NCBI RefSeq assembly: GCF_024713975.1
Contig: NC_091103.1
Coordinates: 2,093,501 to 2,157,500, forward strand
Direction of reading: 5' to 3'
Origin: Paralichthys olivaceus
Taxonomy: Eukaryota > Chordata > Actinopteri > Pleuronectiformes > Paralichthyidae
Length of the DNA stretch: 64,000 bases
The notes under the pieces were generated by a model. It searched no databases, was not told the DNA's origin, and saw nothing but the letters and a program-made list of their open reading frames with translations. Position numbers and translations under genes: made by a program. The first letter of the stretch is position 1. Each line of letters begins with the position of its first letter. Positions 10,943 to 58,805 of the stretch are shown here, in pieces.

Positions 10943-12819
10943 ATGGCAAAGAACTGTCATAACGACTATAAAATGAAGTTCTCCCTGGACGAGGAGTTCC
11001 CCGACTTGTCTCTGCACAACAACCACATGGCCAAGGTACAGATCGGACTCTCATGTACATGTCTGCATGCACAAAACATACAGACACAAGTGCCAGTGGC
11101 TTTAGGTATGACATTATAATGTCACTATGCAACCTTGAAGTCATGTAATTGTAAAGTTGCTGACCAGCACTGTGTGTGTGTCACCTGCTGTAGGTGCTGA
11201 CCAAGGAAATCTATGGCAAGCTGAGGGGAAAGTCCACCCCCAGCGGCTTCACAGTGGATGATGTCATCCAGACTGGTGTTGATAACCCTGGTAAGAAAGA
11301 ACAAGTCTTCAGCAAAGAGATTAACATCTGCAAAGATTCAGGACACTCGCATTAGCTTTAGCTTTTACTCTTAATTGTTAGGATTGTGGATTTGCCTCTG
11401 TGCTAGAATCTATTTGTACCTAAATGATAAAGTGACATGAGACATTTTCTATTGTCTCCTTATTTTCACACAATAAAATCTTGCGAGCAATGTTACCGTC
11501 TTCCTCATCCTCCCTCTTGTTCCAAAGGTCACCCCTTCATCATGACCGTGGGCTGCGTTGCCGGTGATGAGGAGTCCTACGAGTACTTCAAGGAACTGTT
11601 GGACCCCATCATCTCCGACCGTCACGGCGGATACAAGCCCACCGACAAGCACAAGACCGACCTGAACTTCGAACACCTGAAGGTTAGAGAGAAGACGAGC
11701 ATTAAGTGTTGTATAGATCAGCACTGCTTCTTAAAGAAGGAAGGAGCCCAATAAGCTTTATTTAATAAATTGAAAATGTTACTGGATATCTTTATGGCCA
11801 AATCAATTCAAAGTCAAGTTTTTAAGTTCTATTATTAGTTTTATTTATCTTCAACAATTTATTGAGCCTATAAATTCTACAGAAACTGGGAGAAATGTTT
11901 ACGAACACTTCTTACTACTTCAGATATTTTTGTTTTTGATTAACTTTTGTAAAAGTCGATATATAATAAACTTTTACAAAAGTAAGGTCCACACCACACG
12001 GGTGCAATAAGCACATAAGAGATAAAAAACAATGGCTGCAACATAGAGAAAAACAATAATATTCATCTGTTTGTTGTGTTTTTCTCTCCCGTCTTCCCTC
12101 AGGGTGGTGATGACCTGGACCCCAACTACGTGCTGTCCAGCCGTGTGCGTACCGGCCGCAGCATCAAGGGATTCACCCTGCCCCCCCACAACAGCCGTGG
12201 AGAGCGCAGAGGCATTGAGAAGCTGTCCATTGAGGGTGATTATCAAACTGATGTCAAAGATGCCAATCTGATGCAAACATTTCAAATATCTTTATGACGT
12301 AACATGTTTTTGTGCGGGACTGACTCTGTCCTCTGTTCCCTCCTCTCAGCTCTGGCCAGCCTGGACGGTGAGTTCAAGGGAAAGTACTACCCCCTGAACG
12401 GCATGACCGAGGCAGAGCAGGATCAGCTGATCAATGATCACTTCCTGTTTGACAAGCCTGTGTCCCCACTGCTGACCTGCGCTGGTATGGCCCGTGACTG
12501 GCCCGATGGCAGAGGCATCTGGTGAGAAACACAGACACACAGAGTGGAGAGAAAATCATAAGAGATGATGAAATCAACAGTGAAATCAGATTTTCTGGCT
12601 CTATCTAAACACAAGTACACACACAATCATTGAAAACAAAAACTACCAGCCTCTGAGCTTAAACTCCCACGAGGCCTTCTGAGACTTCACCATCTGTCTC
12701 TTTACCCCCACAGACCTCAACATAGTATGAAATCCTGATTATGACTGTTTTCAAACATCTGTTAAAGTGTGTCATGAATACACAGTAATCACACACACTG
12801 CCCCTTTACCCCAGTGTGT

Positions 12820-12850
<31 letters not shown>

Positions 12851-13856
12851 TTACGTTTTGGCTCATTGTGTCTGGCACAGTTTCTACTAAAATTGCAAAT
12901 TATATTGCTGCAGCCGTGTGTGATGAAATGACAGATTCTTAGTTTTCTCCTGAATGTAAATCAAGTGAAACTGAGCTGGACTTCCTTCCCCTCAGGCACA
13001 ACGACAACAAGACCTTCTTGGTCTGGGTGAACGAGGAGGATCACCTGCGTGTCATCTCCATGCAGAAGGGAGGCAACATGAAGGAGGTCTTCAGGCGCTT
13101 CTGCGTCGGCCTGCAGAAGGTAACACACAAAACCATCCATGCAACATAAAAAACAATGATACAGAAAGAATCATTCAAGTAGGAACATAAGAGAAGAAGT
13201 GATAAAGCTAGTTCGCATTCCCAGCAGTTCTATGAACCTTTTTATAGCTGTAAAAAATGCATGTTTGTGTTTTTTCTTATATATTTTCACCCAAATTTCG
13301 TCTTCTCTTGAATTTGCTGTGCAGATTGAGGAGATTTTCAAGAAGCACAACCACGGCTTCATGTGGAGCGAGCATCTTGGCTATATCCTGACCTGCCCCT
13401 CAAACCTGGGAACTGGCCTGCGTGGTGGCGTGCACGTCAAGCTTGCCAAGCTCTCCACACACCCCAAGTTCGAGGAGATCCTCACCAGGCTACGTCTGCA
13501 GAAGCGTGGCACAGGTACTGAAATCAAAGCAACACCGTGGCTCAGTCTTGAAGCTAAGGACAGATTAGTGTTTTTAGAGAAGTTTAGTTTGTACCAGTCA
13601 CAGTACATTCTTCCTCCACCTCCACTTCCTCCACTGCAGACAGGGGATTTACCGTTCTCCTCCTCTTTTCCCTCCAGGTGGTGTGGACACAGCCTCCGTG
13701 GGTGGTGTGTTTGACATCTCCAACGCCGATCGTCTGGGCTCCTCTGAGGTGGATCAGGTCCAGCTGGTGGTTGATGGTGTCAAGCTGATGGTTGAGATGG
13801 AAAAGAAGCTGGAGAAGGGAGAGTCCATTGATGGCATGATCCCTGCCCAGAAGTAA
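10943..13856 (+). CDS. ckm: Creatine kinase, muscle type
   Basis: Eight coding exons: 10943-11035, 11194-11290, 11528-11682, 12103-12235, 12350-12521, 12996-13119, 13325-13514 and 13678-13856. They join in phase (1143 nt) to 380 residues plus TAA. The enzyme transfers phosphate between ATP and creatine in the muscle cytosol, including at the M-line. The N-terminus [13 protein letters not shown] and the C-terminus [11 protein letters not shown] are typical of fish M-type enzymes. The catalytic cysteine is C282 in LTCPSNLGT, and the conserved blocks [32 protein letters not shown] and [14 protein letters not shown] are intact. There is no transit peptide, so it is not a mitochondrial isoform. 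The start is the first ATG of exon 2, in context GCAGCCATGGC. All introns are GT-AG. The intron at 11036-11193, after codon 31, splits what I recall as a single exon in mammals. Which teleost paralogue (ckma or ckmb) it is cannot be settled. Confidence 0.97.
12814..12850 (+). repeat. (GT)10 followed by a 17-base G run, in a ckm intron
   Basis: Ten GT units pass directly into seventeen consecutive G residues inside the intron between the coding exons ending at 12521 and starting at 12996. A G run of this length can form quadruplex structures and is a common place for assembly length errors. Confidence 0.9.
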
Positions 13857-14205
13857 AGTGGACAGACAATCATTGTATCTGTGTTTGTTTTTTAAATATA
13901 GACTACAAAAAAAAATGAACAGGTAGCCTTGTTGTAAAGTTATTTTACTGGCTAAAGCCAACTGGCTACTTTCTACTCACTTTTTTCCCGTCACTCCTCT
14001 TTTCTTTCTTACTTAACTCAAGTTAATCTCACTCATCTTTTCCACTTTCCTGCTTTTTCTTTCTAAGTTCCTGTAACTTTAACCATCTCTTGCCCCATCT
14101 TCTCTGTAACATCCTGGGATCAATCCATGCATAGTCTGGTCGTGGCTATGCATGCGCACCAAAAGAAAAAACCTTTTTTTTTTGGTTGTAAAATATAACT
14201 GGACA

Positions 14206-14211
14206 ATTAAA
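14206..14211 (+). other. ckm: ckm polyadenylation signal (ATTAAA)
   Basis: ATTAAA, the commonest variant of AATAAA, lies 350 bases after the ckm stop. It is followed at about 20-30 bases by a T/G-rich stretch, placing cleavage near 14225-14240. I saw no canonical AATAAA between the stop codon and this site. The 3' UTR is therefore about 370 bases. Confidence 0.6.
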
Positions 14212-14455
14212 CAATGCCCCATGTAACAATCAAAGCTTCTGTCTCATGTTGTCTTTATGGGAAACACACGAATGCATACAGAGCAAAAGTCAAATCAAAA
14301 TGTTAAATGAGATAAATTCTGCTCATATTCAGGTTGATCATTTTAATTAGTGTTATGACTATAAAAGGTTTTCATGCTCTAATGTTCAGAAAACACTTTC
14401 CTCAGACTGTCCATTGCTGCAGCTCCTCGTTTCAGCCTCTGTCTCCAACACTTTG

Positions 14456-14680
14456 TTTTAGCTCCTGTCTCTTTAAGACCCCCCTCCTGATAGAGCTCAG
14501 TCTGTTCTGATTGGTCAGCTGGTCCACTCTGTTGTGAGAGGCTTACTTCCTCCAGCGTGTAGGAAATGTTGGCCTCTGCTCGCGCTTTACGTCCTGCTTC
14601 CAGACATGCACTGAACTCCGCAGTTCCTCGGTAACTTCACAGAACACAAGCACGGCCTCACCTCGTTGAAGAAACTGCTA
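14456..14680 (+). repeat. Probable teleost interspersed repeat
   Basis: The phrases AGCTCCTGTCTCTTTAAGAC, CCCCCTCCTGATAGAGCTCA and CTGATTGGTCAGCTGG occur in series. I recall this series, with few changes, from repetitive DNA of many percomorph fish. It lies just beyond the ckm poly(A) site. Boundaries are approximate and the class is unknown. Confidence 0.5.
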
Positions 14681-14693
14681 AAACTATTCTAGT

Positions 14694-14829
14694 TCTCGTC
14701 CCAGACCTCACCCTTCCACCAAGATTCAATAAAATCTGTTCTATAGTTTTTGTGTAATCCTGGTAAAAGAGAAAACAGCAATGAAAACATAACAACTCCT
14801 TGGTGGAGGTAAAAAAAAAAAAAAAAAAC
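14694..14829 (+). repeat. Teleost interspersed repeat, family A, copy 1
   Basis: It contains CCCTTCCACCAAG, TCTATAGTTTTTGTGTAATC, CAATGAAAACATAAC and CTTGGTGGAGGTA in that order, ending in an A run. The same ordered phrases recur at 44042-44206 and, in shorter form, at 54690-54822. The A-tailed 3' end suggests retrotransposition. Confidence 0.65.
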
Positions 14830-15550
14830 TAATTTAAAAAGAATCATATGTCGAGTTTTCACTGGACACACTCTACAATTCAAAAGCACAAACAAACCTG
14901 TGGGACAACACATGAAATCCATATCCCAGAAAGGAAAAAAGGGCAAAAATATTAAAGTTGAAAGTCTTTATTTTTGTGTCACACATTATTTCTTAGGAGA
15001 CATGCAGGATTGCAGGTCAATCGTTTCTGTAATTTCAGCCCATAAGTTAAGTTTTGTTTATAACAGCGACAGCTTCAAACACACTATACAAAGCACAGCC
15101 CTAACTGTATCTAGAACAGGTTCAGAGAGTGAGGCCCAGTTGTACGCAAAAAAAAAATCAATTGCAAAAACTAGCCCTAAATCACAGCTTCACATTTTCA
15201 GACAGTGGACGTGGCGACAGCTGAAATCTCCCATAAACACGTGAACCTCACAGCCGTAAAGATCACTAGTCATCTGCTGAAGCATCTCACTTTAAGCATT
15301 CCATCATTGTTTTGTCGGATGCTGCTACGTCAAAAATGCACATTATGATCTCTTGTTTTTAAAGAAAAATAAGATCGATCAGTGAATCACCTGGCGGACT
15401 CTGTGTTTTGGTGAATCTTGTTGATTTGGTTTATGATGAGCAGCAAATAGTGAAGTATACGAATCAAATTTCACAAATTCAAAGTCACATTTTTATGCCA
15501 CTGCAAATGTTAAATGGTTTTAAATGAAACACTAACTTGATGAGGCAGGA

Positions 15551-15655
15551 GTCTGATTAGTTAACAGTCATACACCTCTTACAGGAATAATGGCACCTGA
15601 TTGGTCAACAGTCACACACCTCTCATCAGTGCTGCAGCCTGATTGGTCAACAGAG
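15551..15655 (+). repeat. Tandem repeat with unit of about 45 bp, 2.4 copies, each carrying an inverted CCAAT motif
   Basis: Three successive starts read GTCTGATTAGTTAACAGTCA at 15551, CCTGATTGGTCAACAGTCAC at about 15597 and CCTGATTGGTCAACAG at about 15639. The intervening CACACCTCT..CA(T)CAG segments also align. The last copy is cut short. GATTGGTC is CCAAT in reverse. Confidence 0.65.
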
Positions 15656-17703
15656 GGAAAAATCTGTTTAAATATGAAAAGTGGCGACGAGCTGTAAAAC
15701 ACAAATGCGAAAAAATTGAAATCTGACACAACCTTGTGAAGACAGATCTTAACTTTGACGTAAAATATATTTTTAGTTTTCTTGATATGACGACTTCTTT
15801 TTTAATTTGAAATAGATCTGCTTTTATTTGGGGAATAAATGATGCCGAGAAGTCATTAAGGGTACTTACATGTAAGTTAAAGAAATAAAGGCTTTCAATG
15901 TGTAAATGATCAATTTCAATGGGCTTCAAATGTGGGAGTTTTAACAATTTAACAAAAGAAAAATGCAGATGGATTAGAAACACTGCCAGAACAGTGTGAT
16001 TACATCCCGACTGAAAGAAAAAAAGTGCTTGACGACATATCACAAATATCAAAAATGTAAAAATGAGCCATATTAAGTCTCAATCAATTATTTTTCAATC
16101 AAGTCTTAATTCTTGACTTTGGGGCTGTATTGCACTACACCTGAGTGAAGAGACGATGAAGGCATCCTGACAGGTGATACAGTAAAGATATGCTATCTTA
16201 AGTGCTACCAGGAGAACTATTCAACGTAGTATGAGTATCAACCAGTATGAGTTTTATTTATTTATTCATTTTAAGTGAAATGTGGGGGAAAGGAGATTAC
16301 ATTTGTGGACCAAAGGAACCAACAAGTCTCTATCTTCATGTTGGATCAGGTTTCATTCATTTTTTGAAATTATATCTGCCTAGAAAATTTGCTTTTTTGT
16401 GTCTGAATCATTCAGTGTTAATTTACAATCCCACCAGATAAAAGCTAAGATTAGTCAATAATAAAAGCCACAACATTTTACGGATAGTCAAATTGGAAAC
16501 TTGTATTTGATGAAAAAGTTTGATTTTTCAGTCTTTGCTGCACAAAAGAACAAAAGCATTCGATATGTGCAAAAAAAAAGTTAATGTTTTGAGCTGATAT
16601 TAGTTCAATAGAATATTGTTTTTATAATAATTTATCCTTTTCTAGGTAGAATAATGTTAAGTGGCTCTGTTGTCTGTGTACATCCAGATTAAATCAAATA
16701 AACACAGAGCTGAGACATCCTGTTGTGATTCCAGGTGGAGGTCCAGTTTTTTATAAACTTACAAAATGTTCTGTAGTTTCAAATTTTAAAAAGGATTTTC
16801 TTCTTGAAAACATATTGAGGAACAAATCTTGGGGCCAAGTTCAGCATTTGTAAGACGCGGAGCCAAAGCTCAAATGTTCAGGTTATCAACATTTCAGCTT
16901 GGGTTCTGTATCATTAGGCAGCTTTACTCATCTGTAAAATAAACTCGCCTGCAGGGAGGTTTGACCAGAAACGGTGCAAACACCCAACTGAGCGTTAATA
17001 TGGGCTTTTCCAATGGATGGGCCGAGAGGTGGAGGTTCTTCATTCAGTCTGTCACAAGTCTCTGCAGTTCTGCATGTCTCCCTCTACAGTCTGGAGGTCA
17101 GACTGCGGCCCTCACTACATTAAATATGTGGGGGCGGCTTCAGAGGACGACAACAGATGTCAAACTTCTGCCCATTTCAAAAGCGTTAAAGAAAGAAAAT
17201 AAACTTAATACACAGAAAATCTAAAACATTTCTTTAAATAGCAGCTTTTTAAAAATAAATGCTGACAAATGTGGTACAATAGGAAAAACAACATTAACAA
17301 CAACTCATCAGTCTCCATCACTCTCAGCAACACCATTCTCATCATCAAATATGAAACCTTGAAAAAAAACAACAAAAAAAACAGTTGGACTCCATGGGCT
17401 CACATACAATGGAGGTGGTGACATGTTTTAAGCAGGGGTCGTAGGTCACTGACATCTTCAAGGTCAAAGTCATCGTAAGTCTGCCGATGGCGGTCAATCC
17501 GTGTCTGTGCAACTGTTTGTCTGGCTGTGATTGGTGGCATCAGAGGAAGGGGGTCTTTGGCGGAGGCGAGGCAGCGCTAGCCGCATCACATGAGGTGGAA
17601 CCCTGGGAGGAAGAGGAGGCGATGCTCTCTGCCACATTGTTCCTCCTCCTCCTCCATCAACCTGTCCTGTCTGTCATAAGTTCTGCCCCGCCTCCTGTCG
17701 CCC

Positions 17704-53094
<35,391 letters not shown>

Positions 53095-54088
53095 GTTCGT
53101 CCCTGAGTGCTCTCTCCGACCGTCCGGGAGATGAAAAACAAGTGAGCCGAAGGTTTGTGTTCACAGCGAGGTAAAAAAAAAAAAAACACACCCCACCGAT
53201 CAGCCTGGTTGTCACTCGCACCAGGATCAGAAAAACACAGCGTCTCATACAAGCCTCATTGTTCCAGTCCTTGAAGGCAGCACGGATCACCGGCACAGGG
53301 ATCCAGCTTAATTTAAAGCGTTAAACAAAAACAAACCGCTCCAGTCGCCTCATTGCAGTCTGCCGAGGATGGAGCCTCACCACAGGGAGAGACAAATGAA
53401 ACAACAGCCCAGACTAAAGGCCCCCACTCCGCTTCTCACTGCCCCCCCCCCGGATCCCTCCCAAACGTTATCGCACCATGTCGGCAAACACAAACCGCAT
53501 CGTCCGCTACACCAGCCCGGTGCTCACCAGTTCACTTTGAGCTGCATCGCTTCCCGGGGACACGGGGGAAGAGAACATCCAGTGAGGATTAATAATTAAA
53601 AAAAAAGGGGGAACACGACCCTAGGTCCCCCGCTACCACCACCACCACCACCGCGAAAAAAGGGAGGCTGTTTCCTGTTAGCTAGCTAACGTGATGTTTG
53701 TGGGGACAAAGCGGCGGCTCCCCCGGAGAAACTGTCCGGAAAAAAACAACCAAGAACCGGCTGAGCCAACATTCAAGACCCGGAGAGATGTCAGGGCAAA
53801 ATAAATCAACGGCTGGAGAACTGCGGTTGTTTTTAAAGAAAGCGGCGGATGTGCAGCGTCACATCACCGGCTCTTCCTCCTCGGTCCAGTCCGTCCTCTA
53901 GATCCTCTATCTCCCTTTGGCTGGAAGTGTGGTGGCGGTGAACGGAGAGAAAAGTGGCCGGGGTCGGGTGAGCAGCGGCGGGTAGATGTGCGTGTCTGTC
54001 CCGGGGTCGGAACCATAACAGTGTTTATTCTGATGGAGGCGAAAACCAAGGAGCTTCACTTCCTCCACCTCCCAAAATACACCGCGAC
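53095..54088 (-). promoter_or_regulatory. mark4: mark4 5' UTR and GC-rich promoter region
   Basis: About 1 kb directly upstream of the mark4 start codon is markedly richer in CpG than the rest of the window and contains no TATA box in a suitable place. This fits a CpG-island promoter of a broadly expressed gene. It includes a CCA-repeat at about 53636-53652. A 5' UTR intron is possible but cannot be fixed. The transcription start is unknown, somewhere between about 53300 and 54050. Confidence 0.6.
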
Positions 54089-54359
54089 AAGAGGGGGGGA
54101 GGAGGAGAGGAGGGGGGGAGGAAGGAAGGAAGGAAAGAGAAGAGGGGAGGGAGGAAAGAAGATGAGGAGGGAGGAAATAGAAGAGAGGTGGAGGAGAGGC
54201 AGAAGGAAGACAAGACGAGAGAGGAAAGAGAAGAGGGAGGAGAGGAAGGAAGAGAGGATGGGGGAGGAAGAGAAAAGATGAGGAAGGAAGGGAGGAGAGG
54301 AGAAAGAAGACATGTAGGAAGGGAGGGAGAGAAGGGGGGAGAGGAGGGAGGGGGGAGGA
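54089..54359 (+). repeat. Polypurine tract upstream of the mark4 promoter
   Basis: Of 271 bases, 260 are purine; the first 74 (54089-54162) contain no pyrimidine at all. Runs of seven G and blocks of GGA/GAAG alternate. On the mark4 coding strand it is polypyrimidine. The long Ser/Pro and Glu/Arg open frames across it are composition products. Confidence 0.92.
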
Positions 54360-54689
54360 CAGTGATGTCAACAGCCAGGGCTGCTGCACACACACACACA
54401 CTCTCACTCATGTTGCCTTCAGGTACTCCTCATGAAAATCCGTCTCCGGGGATTCGGAAGTGATAAGCAGCGTATGTTTGGGAAGTTTAGTCAAAATTCA
54501 AGGACTGAGGAGGAACTTTTGAATTTACGTGATCAGAAATAAATGACTGTTGTTACTTCCGTCAAAAAAAAAAATCAACACAGTTGTTTTTCCTAAAAAT
54601 CATCATCGCCTCCTGGTGGCTGAAACCAAGGCTTCTTCTTCTTCTTCTTCTATTATTATAATGTGTGCCTGATGGTGTACATGCTGGTT

Positions 54690-54822
54690 ATGGACAAAAT
54701 ACCCGGATCTCCCCTTGATGGGTTTGCCACTGACCCAAACTTTATCATACCACCAAGTTTTGTAGAAATCTTCTTACAAACTACTAAAGAACAGGGAATC
54801 TCCTTGGTGGAGGTAATTATTG
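54690..54822 (+). repeat. Teleost interspersed repeat, family A, copy 3 (diverged)
   Basis: TACCACCAAGTTTTGTAGAA and CTCCTTGGTGGAGGTAAT mark the 3' half of the family seen at 14694 and 44042. The 5' part differs, and a CTT/ATT simple repeat at about 54631-54660 precedes it. Confidence 0.5.
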
Positions 54823-55465
54823 CACGACTGTTGTATTAGATTGCAGTAGTTTAGCAAAAGGTTTAGCTGTGGTGAATATTTATCTTCAAACGACACTTTA
54901 GAGAGAAAGAACATCGCTCATTACAAATTAGACACAGATCTTACCTGGACTGATCTGGACCTGTTGGAACGAACCCAGGGCCTCATACTTCCCTCTCAGC
55001 CCTGCTTCCTGGTTATGACTGAGACCTTCAGTGACCTGAACCCCAGCAGAGAGTGGGACTGACACTGGAGCAAGCAGCTGAGCAACACACATTCACTGTT
55101 ATCCCTCGGAGAACAGAGGCACAGTGAAAGATCTGGCAGGAGAGCAGAGCACTGCTACTGCTGCTGCTGAGGGAGAATCAATGCTGGAAAGAGCAGCAGC
55201 GGTCCATATTTCCATGGACTGCAGAGCCTGCACCGAACACTGTGTTACAGGGTACACCGTGCAGCATCGTTGCATCACTGCCCGGTCAGCTGTGTATAAA
55301 CCAATTAGAGGAAAAACACTGGATGTGGAATTGTCGATATATCCAATGGTCTATGGAAAAGGAAGGAAGGGAGGGGAGTGAGTCTGTGTCTGCTGTTTTT
55401 CTACATTTTTTTGAGAGAGTGTGTATTTGTTTGTGTTCATGCCTTTGTTTGTGCGTCTACTTGTT

Positions 55466-55712
55466 TTTGTGACATCTTTAGGACATTTTCCAGCTTCAAC
55501 CCTGACTTTGTCAGGAACAATGGTAAAAAAGCACAAGATTCTGGTTAAAGTTAGTGGTGAAATGTGAATTGTGGTTAGGTTAAGGATAGGGTTAGGCAGG
55601 AGTTGGCTATAGTTGAGGTTAAGGATAACATTTTGATCAGGCTGTCCACAAATGGTATTCATGTCCAAATAAGGATGTGTGTGTTTGTGTGTGTGTGTGT
55701 GTGTGTGTACGT
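55466..55712 (+). repeat. Teleost interspersed repeat with a TG tail
   Basis: CTTTAGGACATTTTCC, AACCCTGACTTTGTCAGGA, GGTTAGGTTAAGGATAGGGT and CTGTCCACAAATG run into a TG microsatellite at about 55678-55708. I recall this GGTTAGG-rich family, which carries 'TGTCCCCACAA' before (GT)n, from many fish introns and intergenic regions. Confidence 0.6.
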
Positions 55713-58700
55713 ACATGTTTGCATGCGTGTGCCACAGCTAGTGATTTGTGCTCTTCTAAGTACGTCAGCAGTGATTGATTGAGCCACTGGCTCACACTGA
55801 CCCTTAGGACATGGACACATAGACAAATAAATATTAGTTCACTCTGATGCATGTGTATGAGGTCCTTCACTGACATAATGTATTCTCTGGCTGGCAAAAC
55901 CAGGGATTTGACCTTCAAACAATCCACTGACGAAGTGGGGAAACTCACTCTCTCCTTTTCTATACATGTACAATTATATATGTGTGCACAATAATAACTT
56001 TAATGTTTATAATTGATGTAAAATTGACTGATTGTTTGAGGATGTACAGCAGTTTCACCATGAGACTGTATGGAGATGTAAATGACAGGATATCCAGGCA
56101 ACATTTAAACATGCCCTGCAGGACAATGGAAAAACTACAGGACAGATTACCATGACATCTGTAGGAAGGATATGGTATGGGGCAATGAAGAACTCATTAA
56201 AAATTAATTTTGATGTGGATCAGCAACATCATTTACAAATGTTTGAACAGTGGATGAGTTTAAATAGCAAACAATATTGTAAAAGATTAAGGTAGAAAAC
56301 AGTGATTGTTTAAAAGAAGGTATACATGTGGAAATTGAACCTGGCTCTCACATGAAAACCAAAACACAAACAAGCTCATGTCCTCTTTAAATCGACAGGA
56401 AGCCAGTTGTACTGAGTGTTGTCTATTCCAATCCCCCGCACTTCCTTTAACGAACTGTAGTCTGGAGTGGATTACAGCCAGCCTGACCTACCTTACAGCC
56501 CAGTGACTGTTCAGCCAACCATGCAGCAAAGTCACAGTAGCAGACAGCCCACAGGCAGCTGAAACATGCACACACCGACGTCATTAACATAAAATTAAAA
56601 GGAAGAACACACCAAGCTTCCAGGGTTTGTCTGCAAAAAGTGGAAACCTTCTGATTTTACTGATCAAATAAGTACAAAAAAGTAGAATAGACTGCCATCT
56701 GTTGGTGAAGCAGTGAGCATGAGAGAGCCACGGAGCTGGGTTGATGGTGTTGTCTCAAAGATCATCATATTATTATTATCATTAACAACAAAGCATAGAT
56801 TCTGTCATATAATGCAGGTGATACATAGTTTTACACGTTATTCCACGTGTATTGCATGTGGTCAATGTGACCTGAGACTCAGCCAATCATTTTTAGGGGC
56901 TCTCCATTACTCTGATGGTGAAGGTTCATAACTGCAACATTCAGTGACCCAAAGAGAAGACCCACAGGGTTGGTCTTTCAGATGTCTTCATTCAGAAGAA
57001 CAGGTGCTGTGATGGGAATCTGACCTGGTGAGAAATATTTGTGTGTGAACTGAGTAAGAAGTAAAATCCCATGAGATAAGACACAGACTGAAGGCCTCTT
57101 CCAGGTCTTGGTGGGGGGAGAAGAGAAAAGTCTCTTATCCCCCCACTTCTGATGTCACCTTGGCAGTTACACAAGCAGACACAGTATGCATAAGCAGAGA
57201 TAATATACAGTGTGGTATAACGGTATATTTTTCCATTACAGTGCCAACGGATGCCATGGTTGGTTAAATCAATCAAACTTCCAGGTGTTAATAGTCCGTC
57301 CTGGGTACAATGTTTTTTATATTATACTTCTCAGGTGATTGTCAGCTGCCTCTCATCTGGTTACTGCATGAGTATCAGGCACCATCTTACTGCCCTGACT
57401 TAGAAATCCCCCCAAAAATCCAAATATTTCCTTCCACTTTATCATATTCTTTGAGTCTCCAGCAGCACAATCTCTTGAAAAGACTGTTATGGTTGAAAAA
57501 AGTTACCTCTTAAATGAATATACCTCTCTAGTTTTGAATAAAGTGAACTACAGTAGAAGAGGTCAAAGGAAGTTTGAATGTGTGAGATCAAGATCTCAAG
57601 TATTTACAAAAATGACCTGAGCAAAGCAGCAGAGAATAAAGAAAAAAAAATGTGCACAGAAAAAAAAGTAAGACAACATACATGTGGGAAGAGACATTCT
57701 AATTTAATAAATCCTCTGTAATTCATTACATATATAAGGAGCAAAGAATGGGAGGACAGTTCCCCCATGTTCAGAATTTATTTAGGCAGCTTTTGCAGGA
57801 GACCTGTGTAAATAAAAATGGCAGATGGTGCTGTAGTTCTTTTCTTGTTGTTTGGGAGGATCGACCTTTAAAATACAATATTTATCTCATGTAATAAAAC
57901 ACAAACCGCAGTGATAAACTCCATCAGCTTGTTCTTAAAGCCCGAGCAACCAGAATCTTAAACAGACATGATGGTTGACTGGATTCCTCTGTCCTCAAGG
58001 CACAAATGAACATGGTTCCAAAATTAATTTAATTTAAATTAATGAATTTACTGTATTCCAGTCATTGACTGTTTCTGTTGCTCCCCATGTTTCAAAATGA
58101 CAGAAGGTCCAAACAGTTGAGCGTATGGATCTGTGAGTTATTATTATTTTCATTATTAGACTTCATCCAGAGGCTGTTGCATTATAAGAAGCCCATTGGT
58201 AAATCAGACATAGACACATGTGGGTCTTGATTTATTAGAATTATGCTGTAAAACATGGTGGAAATGACCTCGTTTCGAGTTGAATATGAATGTCAGGGCT
58301 TGCAGACACTTGGATGACACCACAGGAGCAGTATGGAGATATGTTATGTTTGTTTTGTGTTGTTTTATTACTGAAGATAGGTCACTCCTATCTTCAGTTG
58401 TATTGGATTCAGCTGCTTCACCGTTTACCTCTGAAACTACAGAAGTGTTCACCCACCCCACCATGGGCATAGAGGTGAGTAGATAATGAGGGAATTATCA
58501 TTTTTGGGTGAACTATGCCTTTAACTCGTCTACTCTGTACAGAAACAAGTGGTTAGTTCGTCCATTTAATATAAAAGGACAGTTAGTCTTTTCTATTCAG
58601 GGTTAGGGGTTAGGGACACTTTCCTTTAAAACAAATTCTTGTAATTTATCAGTTTTCAGTTTGATGACTTTAGGATTATTAAGTGTTTGTTTACATGTGT

Positions 58701-58805
58701 TGGTTTTTGAGTCTCCAGTCAACTCAAAAAGTGGTGTGGACTTCACACATTGTCCACTTTAAATTAGGATTGTCCCCCTTCTTGTGTTTCTGACATAGTT
58801 TGGAG

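Larger units (their letters stand above)
14240..17703 (-). other. mark4 3' UTR and space between the convergent ckm and mark4 genes
   Basis: This stretch lies between the ckm poly(A) site and the mark4 stop codon. No coding exon is recognisable. On the minus strand AATAAA (plus-strand TTTATT) occurs near 16250-16262, 15833-15838 and 14967-14972, any of which could end mark4 transcripts; the last would give a 3' UTR of about 2.7 kb. Contents include the repeats at 14456-14829, a small tandem repeat at 15551-15655 and A+T-rich sequence. Confidence 0.45.
54363..58800. other. Intergenic region between mark4 promoter and zinc-finger gene
   Basis: No gene recognised. Short frames such as 55124-55381 have no known motif. 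Repeats at 54690-54822 and 55466-55712 are listed separately. On the minus strand a possible AATAAA (plus TTTATT at 58231-58236) could end the zinc-finger transcript, leaving an 850-base 3' UTR, but this is uncertain. Confidence 0.6.

Noticed and set aside
13199..13714. 171-codon plus-strand open frame across a ckm exon
   Set aside because: It reads in phase through exon 13325-13514 and then into both flanking introns. Only the exon part is real.
54025..54411. Ser/Pro/Leu-rich minus-strand frames and Glu/Arg-rich plus-strand frames
   Set aside because: They follow directly from the polypurine tract, which has no stop codons in several phases.
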